A stretch of DNA of 23,062 nucleotides, from NCBI GenBank assembly GCA_036752465.1, contig DAIOSQ010000012.1, positions 1-23,062 of the forward strand, written 5' to 3'. Positions 6,930 to 15,917 of this stretch are shown here, one piece after another. Every line of letters begins with the position of its first letter. Position 1 is the first letter of the stretch. The position numbers were made by a program, and so were the translations under genes. This DNA comes from DAIOSQ01 sp036752465 (GTDB lineage Bacteria; Pseudomonadota; Gammaproteobacteria; Legionellales; Legionellaceae). The notes beneath the pieces were generated by a model that was not told the DNA's origin, did not search any database, and saw only the letters and a program-made list of their open reading frames with translations.

Positions 6930-8602
6930 ATGTTGATGTCATTGCGCATTGAAAATTTTGCTATCGTGGCCACGCTGGAGCTAGATTTTGCAGGCGGCAT
7001 GAATGCCTTAACCGGTGAAACTGGCGCAGGCAAGTCAATTATGATCGATGCCTTGATGCTGGCATTGGGTGGGCGGGCAGATGCGACTGTTGTGCGCAAA
7101 GGCAGTGAAAAGTGTGACATCAGTGCATTATTTGCAGAACCAAGCGAAGAAGCTATTGCCTGGCTGCACGCGCATGATATTGCTTATGACGGGGAGGTGG
7201 TCTTGCGTCGCATCGTCTCCCAAGAAGGTCGTTCCAAGGGCTATGTCAACGGCCAGCCTTTGCCGCTACAAAAGGTCAAAGAATTCAGTGAAATGCTGGT
7301 ACACATTCATGGCCAACACGAGCATCAAACCTTGTGTCAACACACCACACACCGCATCCACCTGGATGTATACGCCAATCATCACCTGTTATTGCAGGAA
7401 GTGGGTGAAATATATCACAAAATTAAACAAGTTGCCCATGATTTGCAGAGTTTGCAAGCACAAAATCAATCGCAGAACAGCTGCAACTGATCCAATATCA
7501 AATTGACGAACTAGAAGCGCTCGCGCCTCAAGCGGATGAAATCACAAACTTGCATACAGAACACCAACGCTTGCAACATGCCTGCGATTATTTACAACAT
7601 ATAGAGCATATTAAACAGCTCATCAAAGGTGATGACACCCCCACCATCACCCAGCAACTGCACCAAGCCTGCCAGCATGTGCAAGCCTTGCCACAAGAAG
7701 ATGCCAGCATCATTAACCTGCATGAACTGTTTGGCAATGCCTTGATTCAATGTGAAGAAGCATTTGATGAAATCGCCCAATATGCCGCGCATATTCATAT
7801 CGACGAAGAACGCTTACAAGCAGTTGAACAACGTATGAGTGCATTGCATCAAACAGCCAGAAAATATCATATCGATGTCAACCAATTATATGACCATCTC
7901 ATGCAATTAAAACATCAACGCCAACAAATGGAATCCAAGCAAGCTGACATGACTTTGCGCCAACTAGACATGCAAACATTGACCCATCAGTTTCAGCAAA
8001 AGGCCTTGGCGTTGCGCGCATCCAGACAACAGCATGCCGAGACATTATGTGCTGAAATCAGTGCAACTATTCAGCAACTGGCGATCCCCAAAGGCTACGT
8101 CACGATGGTGTTCAGTGCACTAGAAAATCCGCAACCGCACGGTCTAGATAAAGTTGAATATCATGTGTGTACCAATCCAGGTATGCCGCTGCAGCCATTG
8201 ACCAAAATAGCATCTGGCGGAGAGCTGTCGCGCATCAGTCTTGCCATCCAAATGATCACGGCTCAACGGGCATCGACACCCACGCTTTTATTTGACGAAG
8301 TCGATGTCGGCATTGGTGGGACCACCGCTGCTCTCGTAGGGCAGCTGTTACGCGCTTTGGGCGAGCGCCTACAAGTATTTTGCGTTACCCATCAACCGCA
8401 AGTCGCTGCGTTTGCACACCATCATTACAAAGTGACCAAAGAAACCTTACACGAACAAACCTACTCGCACATCAAGCAACTCGACCAAAACCAACAAATC
8501 GATGAATTGGCGCGCATGTTGGGAGGCTTGGTGATCACGGAACAAACCCGCTCACATGCCAGAGAGCTGCTGGCACAACATGAAATGACCCACGCTGTCT
8601 AG
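6930..8602 (+). pseudogene. recN: DNA repair ATPase RecN, interrupted by a one-base frameshift
   Basis: RecN is an SMC-like ATPase acting at double-strand breaks. The first frame (6930-7490, 186 codons) begins MLMSLRIENFAIV, aligning with the E. coli start, and has Walker A GETGAGKS. It then runs into QNSCN and a TGA at 7488-7490. The second half continues in the -1 frame, open from 7442 to the TAA-type end at 8602, with family sequence AEQLQLIQYQIDELEAL just past the junction. It also has the coiled-coil return arm, signature motif ASGGELSRISLA, Walker B LLFDEVDVGIGG and THQPQVAA. Joined with one extra base, the product is about 557 residues, the normal RecN length. The shift must lie between 7442 and 7487; the AAAA at 7462-7465 is the likeliest spot. 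It may be a real mutation, a sequencing error, or less likely recoding. Confidence 0.92.
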
Positions 8603-8607
8603 ACCGC

Positions 8608-9768
8608 CTATGACGGCATGTCATTGGCATGCTCAATAAAAAAGCGTTTCAACAACGACCAGCGATTGCACGTATTGAGGCCAAGGCCCCGGCACCATCT
8701 TACCGGCAGCAAAGGATTGGCAAATACTGTTTTGAGGGTTTGTAGCAGCAAAACTTGCTGCCAAACGGCATGTAGCCGTTGCCGATGATAACGAGCCAAA
8801 ACGGTTGTTGAGCAGCGTCCACCAGCGGTATCATAGAAGCTCAGCCACGCGCTGAGATCAGCTAAGCCGATATTCAGCCCCAGCCCCGCCAATGGATGCA
8901 CGTTATGCGCTGCATCACCCATCATCACCCAAGATGGCCCACTGTACTGTTTGGTGTGAGACATCTGTAAGGGAAATTGGCGACGCTCACCCATGAGCTT
9001 CACCTTACCCAAGGTATGACAAAACTCCTGTGCTACCGCTGTTTCGAACGCCGCTGGGGACAAAGCTTGTAAATACTTACTATGCGCGGAACGAGTTGAC
9101 CAAACAATCGAACACTGCTGCGCATGGGCCAACGGCAAAAATGCCAGCGGACCCTGCGGCTGAAATACTTGGTATGCCGTCTGTTGATGCGGTTTTTCTA
9201 CCGCCACTTGCGCAACAATAGCCTGTTGATGATAAGACCATTCGGTGCTGGCGATATTGAGCAACGTGCGCGCTTTTGACCGTGAACCATCAGCGATGAT
9301 GAGCAGCTTGCTAAACCAATTACCTTGCGCCGTTTGAACGTGCACCCCTTGTGCAGAAGTTTGCAGCGCTTCAAGATCAATATGCTCATGCAGGCCGATC
9401 TCTTGCTGTTGGGCCACTTGTAACAGTGCTTTTTTGAGCGCAGACTCATGCATAATAGTACCCAGTCTGTCTGCCTGGATCATGCGACAATCAAACTCAA
9501 TCTGCCCACCGCCTAGCGGATCCCACACGCGCATGTGGTGATAAGGCGAGAGCTGCAATGGATCCAGCTGTGGCCAAACGTGCAATTGTTCTAACAAGCC
9601 ATAGGATGCTCGATTAATGGCATAGACACGATCTGTACGCGCGCTGTTGTCTATTTGGTAGCCATCCAGCACGACCACAGCATGTCCGCGCAGCCGCATC
9701 GCAAGCGCTGCACTCAAACCGACAATGCCGCCACCGATAACCAGAACATCCGCCGTTTGTGCGCTCAT
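8608..9768 (-). CDS. ubiI: FAD-dependent ubiquinone-ring hydroxylase, UbiI/UbiF/VisC type
   Basis: The 386-residue protein is a class A flavoprotein monooxygenase of the UbiH/UbiF/UbiI group, which hydroxylates the ring of ubiquinone precursors. It has the FAD fingerprint GGGIVG at 12-17, the DG motif IADGSRSKARTLL and the GD motif MMGDAAHNVHPLAGLGLNIGLAD. The last motif has Leu where most relatives have Gln in PLAGQG. I chose the ATG at 9766-9768 because GAAGGA lies six bases upstream and the ATG overlaps the ubiH stop as ATGA; the frame is open 33 bases further, but that adds no family sequence. Its place after ygfB-pepP-ubiH is that of ubiI in E. coli, but UbiF activity or both cannot be excluded. 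It converges on recN with a five-base gap. Confidence 0.85.
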   Translation of the reverse strand: MSAQTADVLVIGGGIVGLSAALAMRLRGHAVVVLDGYQIDNSARTDRVYAINRASYGLLEQLHVWPQLDPLQLSPYHHMRVWDPLGGGQIEFDCRMIQADRLGTIMHESALKKALLQVAQQQEIGLHEHIDLEALQTSAQGVHVQTAQGNWFSKLLIIADGSRSKARTLLNIASTEWSYHQQAIVAQVAVEKPHQQTAYQVFQPQGPLAFLPLAHAQQCSIVWSTRSAHSKYLQALSPAAFETAVAQEFCHTLGKVKLMGERRQFPLQMSHTKQYSGPSWVMMGDAAHNVHPLAGLGLNIGLADLSAWLSFYDTAGGRCSTTVLARYHRQRLHAVWQQVLLLQTLKTVFANPLLPVRWCRGLGLNTCNRWSLLKRFFIEHANDMPS

Positions 9769-10970
9769 AGGTGATCCTTCTTGGACAACGGGATCCCGCA
9801 AATCAAATCAGAGGAAACGCCACCTAAGCCTTGTGCATAACGCGCAAACAAGTTTTTCAAGAAAGGTATTTCATCCATCATCCATAAACCAGCACCTTTG
9901 ATGAAACGACTGCCTGGCAAACGACTACCGAAGATCATCAATAACCCATTGATCAAATTTATTGTTGATATTTTATCATGTTTGCGCATGTTCTGATAAT
10001 GCAACAACATGTCCCGACCATACCCCATCTTGAGAATACATTCCAGCAAAGCCGCCACATCACGCACACTCAAATTAAAACCCTGTGCCGCGATAGGATG
10101 CAAGGCATGTTCAGCATTGCCCATAAAAAGGATCCAGTCATCCACCACTGGCTCAGTCATAACCACCTGTTGCAACGGAAACGCACTGCGCTTGCTCACG
10201 TATTGTAAACGACCGAGCCGATAGCCAAATATATGTTGCAGCTGTTGCAAAAACCCGTGATCATCGAGTTGCAACAATAGCCTGCCTTGCGCAGTAGGCA
10301 CTACCCAAACGAGCGAGGCACGTTGTTGCGACAACGGCAACAACGCCAGCACGCCATCTGCGGTGAAGCGCTCGAAGGCGGTACCCGCATGCGCACGGCT
10401 CATCCCCACATTGGCCACAATCGCCAGCTGGCCATAGTCTTTGACCTGTGCGTGTTTATCACATAAGGTTCGCACCGTTGATTGCACCCCGTCGGCCGCC
10501 ACCAGTAGCTTCGGCTTGATGGTGATCGTTTGCTCGGCTGCTTGTAAAGTCACCGTTTTACTGACGTGATCTAGCGCGACCAATTGTGTTGCGGCACGTG
10601 TATACGCAGGATCTAAGCGCTGATGCAACACGCCCATCAAGCTTGACATTTCGCTGATATAACCCAAAGCATGCTGTGCGTTGCCATCAATGCACGTGCT
10701 GCCAAAAGCCCCCTGCTGCGACACATGAATCCGCTTGACGGCGGTTGTATGCGGCTGCAGCACTTGCCAAACATCAAGCCGTTGCAAAATGGCGGCGGTG
10801 GCAGAAGAAAGTGCTAAGGTTCGACCATCGTTATGTTGAGAAGTTAAGATAGATAATGCTTTTGCTTCAACCAGCAGCGGATGCAAGCCAAAGTGTTGCA
10901 AACCAAGCGCCAGCAACGCACCCACGCAATGACCGCCAATAATCAATACATCTACGTCCTGCTTAACCAC
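9765..10970 (-). CDS. ubiH: 2-polyprenyl-6-methoxyphenol hydroxylase UbiH
   Basis: This is a second class A flavin monooxygenase, about 401 residues, following pepP as in E. coli. Family features are the DG motif VAADGVQSTVRTL and the UbiH-type FMGNAEHALHPIAAQGFNLSVRDVAAL, with the GN dipeptide usual for UbiH. The N-terminal fingerprint is odd: IIGGHCVG has His14 where GxGxxG requires its second glycine. The start is uncertain. The GTG at 10968-10970 overlaps the pepP stop region and has CGAGG nine bases upstream. An ATG at 10986-10988 and a longer extension to 11033 overlap pepP more and have no ribosome binding site. The 3' end overlaps ubiI by four bases. It should act in the cytosolic Ubi complex on a ring hydroxylation step. 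Confidence 0.88.
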   Translation of the reverse strand: MVKQDVDVLIIGGHCVGALLALGLQHFGLHPLLVEAKALSILTSQHNDGRTLALSSATAAILQRLDVWQVLQPHTTAVKRIHVSQQGAFGSTCIDGNAQHALGYISEMSSLMGVLHQRLDPAYTRAATQLVALDHVSKTVTLQAAEQTITIKPKLLVAADGVQSTVRTLCDKHAQVKDYGQLAIVANVGMSRAHAGTAFERFTADGVLALLPLSQQRASLVWVVPTAQGRLLLQLDDHGFLQQLQHIFGYRLGRLQYVSKRSAFPLQQVVMTEPVVDDWILFMGNAEHALHPIAAQGFNLSVRDVAALLECILKMGYGRDMLLHYQNMRKHDKISTINLINGLLMIFGSRLPGSRFIKGAGLWMMDEIPFLKNLFARYAQGLGGVSSDLICGIPLSKKDHL

Positions 10971-12264
10971 GAAGCAAAGCCTCGACATCAGGCACAGCAC
11001 TAACCAGCTCCTTAGATAAATGGCAATGCCCATCGCTGGTCACCAGAATATCGTCTTCAATCCGCACACCTATGCCCTGCCAGCGAGCATCTACCTCGGC
11101 ATCCTTCGCGATATACAAACCTGGCTCTACCGTCAAAACCATGCCCGCTTGCAACGACCGCCAATGGCCGTCAATTTTATAGGCGCCCGCATCATGGACA
11201 TCTAATCCCAGCCAGTGTCCTGAGCCGTGCATATAATAAACGCGGTAGGCCTCTTGCGCGATCAGATCCTCCACATTGCCTTGGAGTAGGCCAAGGTCAA
11301 CCAGACCTTGCGTCAATAGGTTAACAATTTTATTTTGCATAGCATCCCAGCTTACACCAGGCCGAATCAAAGCGATCGCTTGTCGCTGTGCCCATAATAC
11401 CAATTCGTAGATTTCGCGCTGTGGCGCACTAAATCGACCATTGCTGGGAAAAGTACGGGTAATATCCGCCGCGTAATTTTGCCACTCGGCACCGGCATCG
11501 ATCAGCACCAACCCTTGCGGATCAAGAGGCATATTATTCGCGGTATAATGCAACGTACAAGCATTTGCTCCACCAGCCACGATAGGCTCGTACGCCACAT
11601 CCTGACAACCATGCTGAAAAAATGCATGTCTTAATATACCTTCTAGCTGATATTCATAGGCAAGCGAACTGCAGTGTTGCATCGCTTGTTGATGTGCTGC
11701 GACGCTGACATCTACCGCACGTTGTAACGCAGCAATTTCTGCGTTACTTTTAAACAAACGCAGTTCGCTGATAATCGGACCAATATCGCCCAAGACGCTT
11801 GGAACTGTTTCACCTTTGCGTACCTGCTGCTTGAGATTAGCTATTGCCCGCAAACACGTGCTTTCCCAATCCAGGTCGCGTGAGATCGGATAATAGACTG
11901 CAGTTTTGCCCAGCAACAATTGTGGCAAATGTTGTTGCAGCTGACTCAGCGGATAAACCTGTTCTATACCCAAAGCAATTGCTGCTTCGTCTACCGACAG
12001 ATGTTTGCCTGTCCAAATTTCTTGGGATTTTTGCCATTCACGGATAAATAACACGGTTGATTGCGTGTCTGCAAACAGCACCAACAGGCCATCAGGTTCA
12101 TTAAACCCGGTGAGATAATAAAAATCACTGTCCTGACGGAAGCGATACTGCACATCCCCATTGCGCAGGTGTTCTTTGGCTGCTGGGAAAAACCCAATGC
12201 TGCCAGCAGGCAAGCGACTTGCCAAAGTTTTTCGCCTAATTTGATATTCGCCGCAAGTAATCAT
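10963..12264 (-). CDS. pepP: Xaa-Pro aminopeptidase
   Basis: The 433-residue product is an M24B metallopeptidase that removes an N-terminal residue preceding proline. It has an N-terminal creatinase-like domain (about 1-170, with RFRQDSDFYYLTGFNEP) and a pita-bread catalytic domain. The five metal ligands can be placed at Asp256 (LIDAGAE), Asp267 (AADITRTFP), His350 (GSGHWLGLDVHD), Glu380 (LTVEPGLYI) and Glu403 (GVRIEDDIL). Length is close to E. coli PepP. It starts 12 bases after ygfB ends, and its end overlaps the start of ubiH. The cluster ygfB-pepP-ubiH-ubiI is a conserved gammaproteobacterial group. Confidence 0.96.
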   Translation of the reverse strand: MITCGEYQIRRKTLASRLPAGSIGFFPAAKEHLRNGDVQYRFRQDSDFYYLTGFNEPDGLLVLFADTQSTVLFIREWQKSQEIWTGKHLSVDEAAIALGIEQVYPLSQLQQHLPQLLLGKTAVYYPISRDLDWESTCLRAIANLKQQVRKGETVPSVLGDIGPIISELRLFKSNAEIAALQRAVDVSVAAHQQAMQHCSSLAYEYQLEGILRHAFFQHGCQDVAYEPIVAGGANACTLHYTANNMPLDPQGLVLIDAGAEWQNYAADITRTFPSNGRFSAPQREIYELVLWAQRQAIALIRPGVSWDAMQNKIVNLLTQGLVDLGLLQGNVEDLIAQEAYRVYYMHGSGHWLGLDVHDAGAYKIDGHWRSLQAGMVLTVEPGLYIAKDAEVDARWQGIGVRIEDDILVTSDGHCHLSKELVSAVPDVEALLRG

Positions 12265-12276
12265 CTCTACTCCTGC

Positions 12277-12858
12277 TCAGTGCGCTGCGTCCATGGCAAC
12301 ATTGCCGCGTTGAGATGCTTGCAAATCATGATGAATACGCAAAACCGCCAAACGGGTATACTCATTGACATCAAACAAAGCGCGTTCGTCCTCTTCAGTC
12401 ACCGTTAACGCTTGATAATCAAGGCAAGCAAACTCATTTAAATGCTCAAATGCTTCCTGGGTTTCCTCATCTTCAAATGCTTTTCCCTCAATGCCCAGCA
12501 TGCTCATGCCTTGAATAAAGCCATCACACCAGGCTCTAAATGCTTCGGCTCGTTCGACCATCGGGCGATCTTCAGCTGGCAACATCATTTGAAACTCAAA
12601 ATCAAAATTCAAGAGTTGTTGCTGACTGACCGCAAATACGCCAAATATGGCCAGTATGGCCTCTTTCATCAGGGGCTGATGTTTATTAGGAATTAAGGCA
12701 CGTAAATAAGCTTCACCCGCTTGGACAGCACCCGCACATAAATAACTGCACATCACGCCATGTAACTCACTGCCACAAATAGGTGCATTTAACACGGCGA
12801 TGGTTTCGATAAAGCGATCATACGCTGGTAATTGCAGCGCACTCAGATGGTTTTGCAT
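12277..12858 (-). CDS. ygfB: YgfB/YecA family protein (UPF0149)
   Basis: The 193-residue acidic soluble protein matches YgfB: SELHGVMCSYLCAGA near the N-terminus, AFRAWCDGFIQGMSM in the middle and ALTVTEEDERALFDVNEYTRLAVLRIH toward the end. Its function is not well defined; in Pseudomonas YgfB affects expression of beta-lactam and peptidoglycan-recycling genes. It is 13 bases from the parC stop and 12 from the pepP start, so it sits inside the operon. Position upstream of pepP is the usual one. Confidence 0.92.
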   Translation of the reverse strand: MQNHLSALQLPAYDRFIETIAVLNAPICGSELHGVMCSYLCAGAVQAGEAYLRALIPNKHQPLMKEAILAIFGVFAVSQQQLLNFDFEFQMMLPAEDRPMVERAEAFRAWCDGFIQGMSMLGIEGKAFEDEETQEAFEHLNEFACLDYQALTVTEEDERALFDVNEYTRLAVLRIHHDLQASQRGNVAMDAAH

Positions 12859-12871
12859 ACTTCACCCTTGG

Positions 12872-15112
12872 TTACTCATTGACCTGTAATTCTGTGACAT
12901 TCTGTAAACCTCGCGGTAACTTATGGCCACGACGCCCGCGCACATCTTGATAGGCGCGCAAATCGGCTGCTTTTAAACTAAAATGACGCTTACCTGCCGC
13001 GACAACCAGTGTTTTTTGTGGCGCAAGCACTTGAATATCAACCACAAACTCCTCCCGCAGCAAACTTTTTTGGGCGGTAATATGCAGAAGCTTATTGCCT
13101 TTGCCGCGGCTTAATTTCGGCAGCTCTTGTGATGAAAATACAATTAGTCTGCCGATATTGCTGACACACGCAATCTGCTCATCTGCAGTGAAATGCAGCA
13201 ATCTCGGTATGAGCATGCGACTGCCTGCTGGCAACTTCAGACATGCTTTGCCATTTTTGTTTTTGACATATAAATCGCCTAGCTGTACCGCAAACCCGTA
13301 ACCCGCGTCATGTGCCAGCAACACCCAATCGCTGGCTTCTCCGGCAACCAAGGTACAAAAGCTTGCACCTTCAGCAGGATTTAATTTACTGCTCAATGGC
13401 TCACCCTGTCCACGTGCCGAAGGCAACACATGCCCTGGCAGGGTATAGACCTTGCCCGTGCTGTCGAAAAACAAAATCTGTTGATTGCTGCGCGCATTGA
13501 TTTGTGCCAGCAAGCCATCGCCCGTTTTGTATGCCAACTCTCGTCCTTGGACATCAAAGCCTTTGGCGGCCCGTATCCAGCCTTTTTGTGATAACACTAC
13601 GGTAAGCGCCTCATTGGGTAGAATGTCTTGCTCTTTCAGAGCTTGCGACTCTTCTCTGGCGATAATAGGTGAACGCCGCGTATCCCCGTATAATGCTTGG
13701 TCGGCCAAGATTTCTGCTTTAACTAACTGTCGCAACCGATTATCATCAGCAAGGATCGCCTGCAATTGATCGCGCTCCGTCACCAGCTGATCACTTTCGC
13801 TGCGCAAGGTAATTTCTTCAAGTTTGGCAAGATGACGTAACTTCATATCCAAAATGGCATCCGCTTGCCGTTCCGTCAATTGAAAGCGTGCGATCAACGC
13901 GTCTTTGGGGTGATCTGCTTCGCGAATAATGTGGATGACTTCATCGATATTTAAATAAGCAATCAAAAGCCCATCTAATATATGCAGGCGCGCCAATACT
14001 TTATCCAGACGATGCTGTAGTCTTCTTTTGACCGTAGCCAAACGAAATAGCAACCATTCGTTTAAAATACCCAACAAGTTTTTAACCCGTGGTTTGCCAT
14101 CAAGACCTATCATATTGAAATTGACCCGGTAGCTGCGCTCAAGATCGGTAGTCGCGAACAAATGCGACATAAGGGCTGCGATATCTACTCGATTTGATTT
14201 TGCCACGACCACCAGCCGTGTGGGGTGCTCATGACAGGACTCATCGCGAATATCTTCGACCATGGGTAATTTTTTTTGTTGCATCTGCAAGGCGATTTGT
14301 TCCACCACACGTGCCCCTGATACTTGGTAAGGCAGCGCAGTAATCACCACCTCATGGTGTTCCACCTGATAAATAGCACGCGTCTTGATGCTACCAACAC
14401 CGCTGGTATACATCGCCAAAATAGCAGCCGGAGGCGTAATGATTTCAGCAGCGGTGGGAAAATCTGGGCCTTTGATATAGCGCATCAAGGCATTTAAGTC
14501 TGCCGCGGGATGATCGAGTAAGTGCGCACAAGCTTGGGCTATTTCAGTTAAATTGTGCGGTAAAATATCGGCTGACATGCCCACAGCAATGCCCGTAGCA
14601 CCATTGAGCAAAATATTGGGCAGGCGCGCCGGCAGGCGGGCTGGTTCTTGCAACGTAGCATCGAAATTATCCAGCCAATCAACTGTACCCTGTTGTAGTT
14701 CTTTTAACAACAGCTCAGCATAATTGGACAAACGTGCTTCGGTGTAGCGCATCGCTGCAAATGACTTTGGATCATCAGCTGAGCCCCAGTTGCCCTGACC
14801 ATCCACGAACGGATAACGATAAGAAAACGCTTGCGCCATCAGCACCATCGCTTCATAACAGGCCGAGTCGCCATGGGGATGAAATTTACCCAAGACGTCA
14901 CCCACCGTACGTGCGGATTTTTTATGTTTGCCCTCTGCTTTTAAACCGAGCTCAGACATGGCATAGATGATGCGTCGTTGTACGGGCTTTAAACCATCGG
15001 CAAGATGCGGCAGTGCGCGATCTAAAATCACATACATAGAGTAATCGAGATAAGCTTTTTCAGTAAACTCGGTCAGAGGCTTGCGTTCTGTGGCTTCTAG
15101 CAAAAAAGACAT
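12872..15112 (-). CDS. parC: DNA topoisomerase IV subunit A
   Basis: The 746-residue protein is full length for ParC, which with ParE decatenates daughter chromosomes. The N-terminal breakage-reunion domain has KPVQRRIIYAMSELGL, HPHGDSACYEAMV and the catalytic Tyr123 in AAMRYTEARLS, followed by LLNGATGIAVGM. The C-terminal beta-pinwheel part is shorter than that of GyrA and lacks a GyrA-box, which favours ParC. The residues linked to quinolone resistance are Ser83 and Glu87 (E. coli Ser80, Glu84), both wild type. ygfB follows 13 bases downstream, so parC probably heads the operon that ends with ubiI. parE is not in the window. Confidence 0.96.
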   Translation of the reverse strand: MSFLLEATERKPLTEFTEKAYLDYSMYVILDRALPHLADGLKPVQRRIIYAMSELGLKAEGKHKKSARTVGDVLGKFHPHGDSACYEAMVLMAQAFSYRYPFVDGQGNWGSADDPKSFAAMRYTEARLSNYAELLLKELQQGTVDWLDNFDATLQEPARLPARLPNILLNGATGIAVGMSADILPHNLTEIAQACAHLLDHPAADLNALMRYIKGPDFPTAAEIITPPAAILAMYTSGVGSIKTRAIYQVEHHEVVITALPYQVSGARVVEQIALQMQQKKLPMVEDIRDESCHEHPTRLVVVAKSNRVDIAALMSHLFATTDLERSYRVNFNMIGLDGKPRVKNLLGILNEWLLFRLATVKRRLQHRLDKVLARLHILDGLLIAYLNIDEVIHIIREADHPKDALIARFQLTERQADAILDMKLRHLAKLEEITLRSESDQLVTERDQLQAILADDNRLRQLVKAEILADQALYGDTRRSPIIAREESQALKEQDILPNEALTVVLSQKGWIRAAKGFDVQGRELAYKTGDGLLAQINARSNQQILFFDSTGKVYTLPGHVLPSARGQGEPLSSKLNPAEGASFCTLVAGEASDWVLLAHDAGYGFAVQLGDLYVKNKNGKACLKLPAGSRMLIPRLLHFTADEQIACVSNIGRLIVFSSQELPKLSRGKGNKLLHITAQKSLLREEFVVDIQVLAPQKTLVVAAGKRHFSLKAADLRAYQDVRGRRGHKLPRGLQNVTELQVNE

Positions 15113-15181
15113 GGCGTGACTGTACAGTATTGGCGGATTAAGGTTACCATTATGGCATGATTTGCCAGAATTACATACATC
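15113..15181. promoter_or_regulatory. divergent parC/rpiA promoter region
   Basis: This 69-base gap must carry promoters in both directions. On the minus strand CATAAT (15149-15154) is a plausible parC -10, without a good -35. A 10-bp perfect palindrome ACTGTACAGT lies at 15119-15128, just before the parC start. I could not place a convincing rpiA promoter or ribosome binding site. Confidence 0.35.
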
Positions 15182-15838
15182 ATGTCTTCTCAGTTCGATT
15201 TAAAAATGGCAGCCGCGAGCAAAGCCTTGAGCTTGCTGGGCGATGCTACCGTCATCGGTGTAGGCTCAGGCAGCACCGTTAATTGTTTTATTCAGCAATT
15301 GGCCACTCTAAAACACCGCATCGACGGTGTAGTCGCCGCCTCCGAGCAAAGTGCCCAGCTGCTTAAACAGTATCACTTGCCCGTGTTAGATTTGCATGTC
15401 GCCGGTGATTTGCCTTTATACTTCGATGGCGCGGATGAAATCAATCACGACAAACAAATGATCAAAGGCGCTGGTGGTGCGCTCACGCGTGAAAAAATCA
15501 TCGCAAACGTCGCCCAGACATTTATTTGTATGGTCGAGGAGCGCAAGTTAGTCAAGCGCTTGGGAGGAGTGGCCATTGCGCTAGAAGTGATTCCTATGGC
15601 GAGAAGCTATGTTGCGCGTGAGGTGGTAAAGTTAGGCGGCAGCCCTCAATACCGTGAAGGTTTTGTGACCGACAATGGCAACATCATCTTAGATGTCTAT
15701 GATGTTGCGGCACCCTTGCTAGGGGGGGTTGAGAATACCTTGAACAACATTCCAGGTGTGGTAGAAAATGGCTTATTTATCCGCCGTCCGGCGAACCAAG
15801 TCATCGTCGCCAAAGCCGATTGCGTGTTTTTATTTTAA
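15182..15838 (+). CDS. rpiA: ribose-5-phosphate isomerase A
   Basis: The 218-residue cytosolic enzyme interconverts ribose 5-phosphate and ribulose 5-phosphate in the pentose phosphate pathway. Motifs are GVGSGST near residues 27-32 (phosphate binding), YFDGADEI with Asp82 and Asp85, IKGAGGA with Lys95, REKI with catalytic Glu104, and the C-terminal NNIPGVVENGLF. Length is normal. There is no evident ribosome binding site before the ATG. The gene is divergent from parC. The OTU protease gene lies 79 bases downstream but has its own promoter-like sequence, and I see no terminator between them. Confidence 0.96.
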   Translation: MSSQFDLKMAAASKALSLLGDATVIGVGSGSTVNCFIQQLATLKHRIDGVVAASEQSAQLLKQYHLPVLDLHVAGDLPLYFDGADEINHDKQMIKGAGGALTREKIIANVAQTFICMVEERKLVKRLGGVAIALEVIPMARSYVAREVVKLGGSPQYREGFVTDNGNIILDVYDVAAPLLGGVENTLNNIPGVVENGLFIRRPANQVIVAKADCVFLF

Positions 15839-15854
15839 CCAAGAACCCGTCTTG

Positions 15855-15886
15855 TTAAGCAACCCTTAAGCTAAATTGTCTATAAT
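15855..15886 (+). promoter_or_regulatory. promoter of the OTU gene with tandem TTAAGC repeats (PmrA-box-like)
   Basis: A perfect -10, TATAAT, lies at 15881-15886, 31 bases before the ATG. There is no -35 match at normal spacing. Instead two direct copies of TTAAGC stand at 15855-15860 and 15866-15871, 11 bases apart and covering the -35 region. The PmrA box of Legionella and Coxiella is two TTAA-containing half-sites with the same 11-base period. The TTAA cores match, but the flanking positions match only partly. Confidence 0.5.
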
Positions 15887-15917
15887 TTAATAAAATTATT
15901 GGTTTTTGGAGCGTACC

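Noticed and set aside
7458..7470. Programmed -1 frameshift in recN
   Set aside because: No canonical XXXYYYZ heptamer in the right phase is present at the A-run, and RecN is not known to be recoded. A mutation or sequencing error is simpler.
8600..8640. Bidirectional terminator between recN and ubiI
   Set aside because: Only a 5-bp stem (ATGAC/GTCAT) inside the ubiI coding end is visible, with no T-run on either strand.
9769..9801. Eleven-codon N-terminal extension of UbiI
   Set aside because: It overlaps ubiH and contains the GAAGGA ribosome binding site of the better start at 9768.
15119..15128. ACTGTACAGT as a LexA box
   Set aside because: LexA sites have CTGT and ACAG separated by eight bases; here they abut.
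15906..15917. Upstream TTG start for the OTU protein
   Set aside because: It adds four residues and absorbs the GGAG ribosome binding site of the ATG at 15918.
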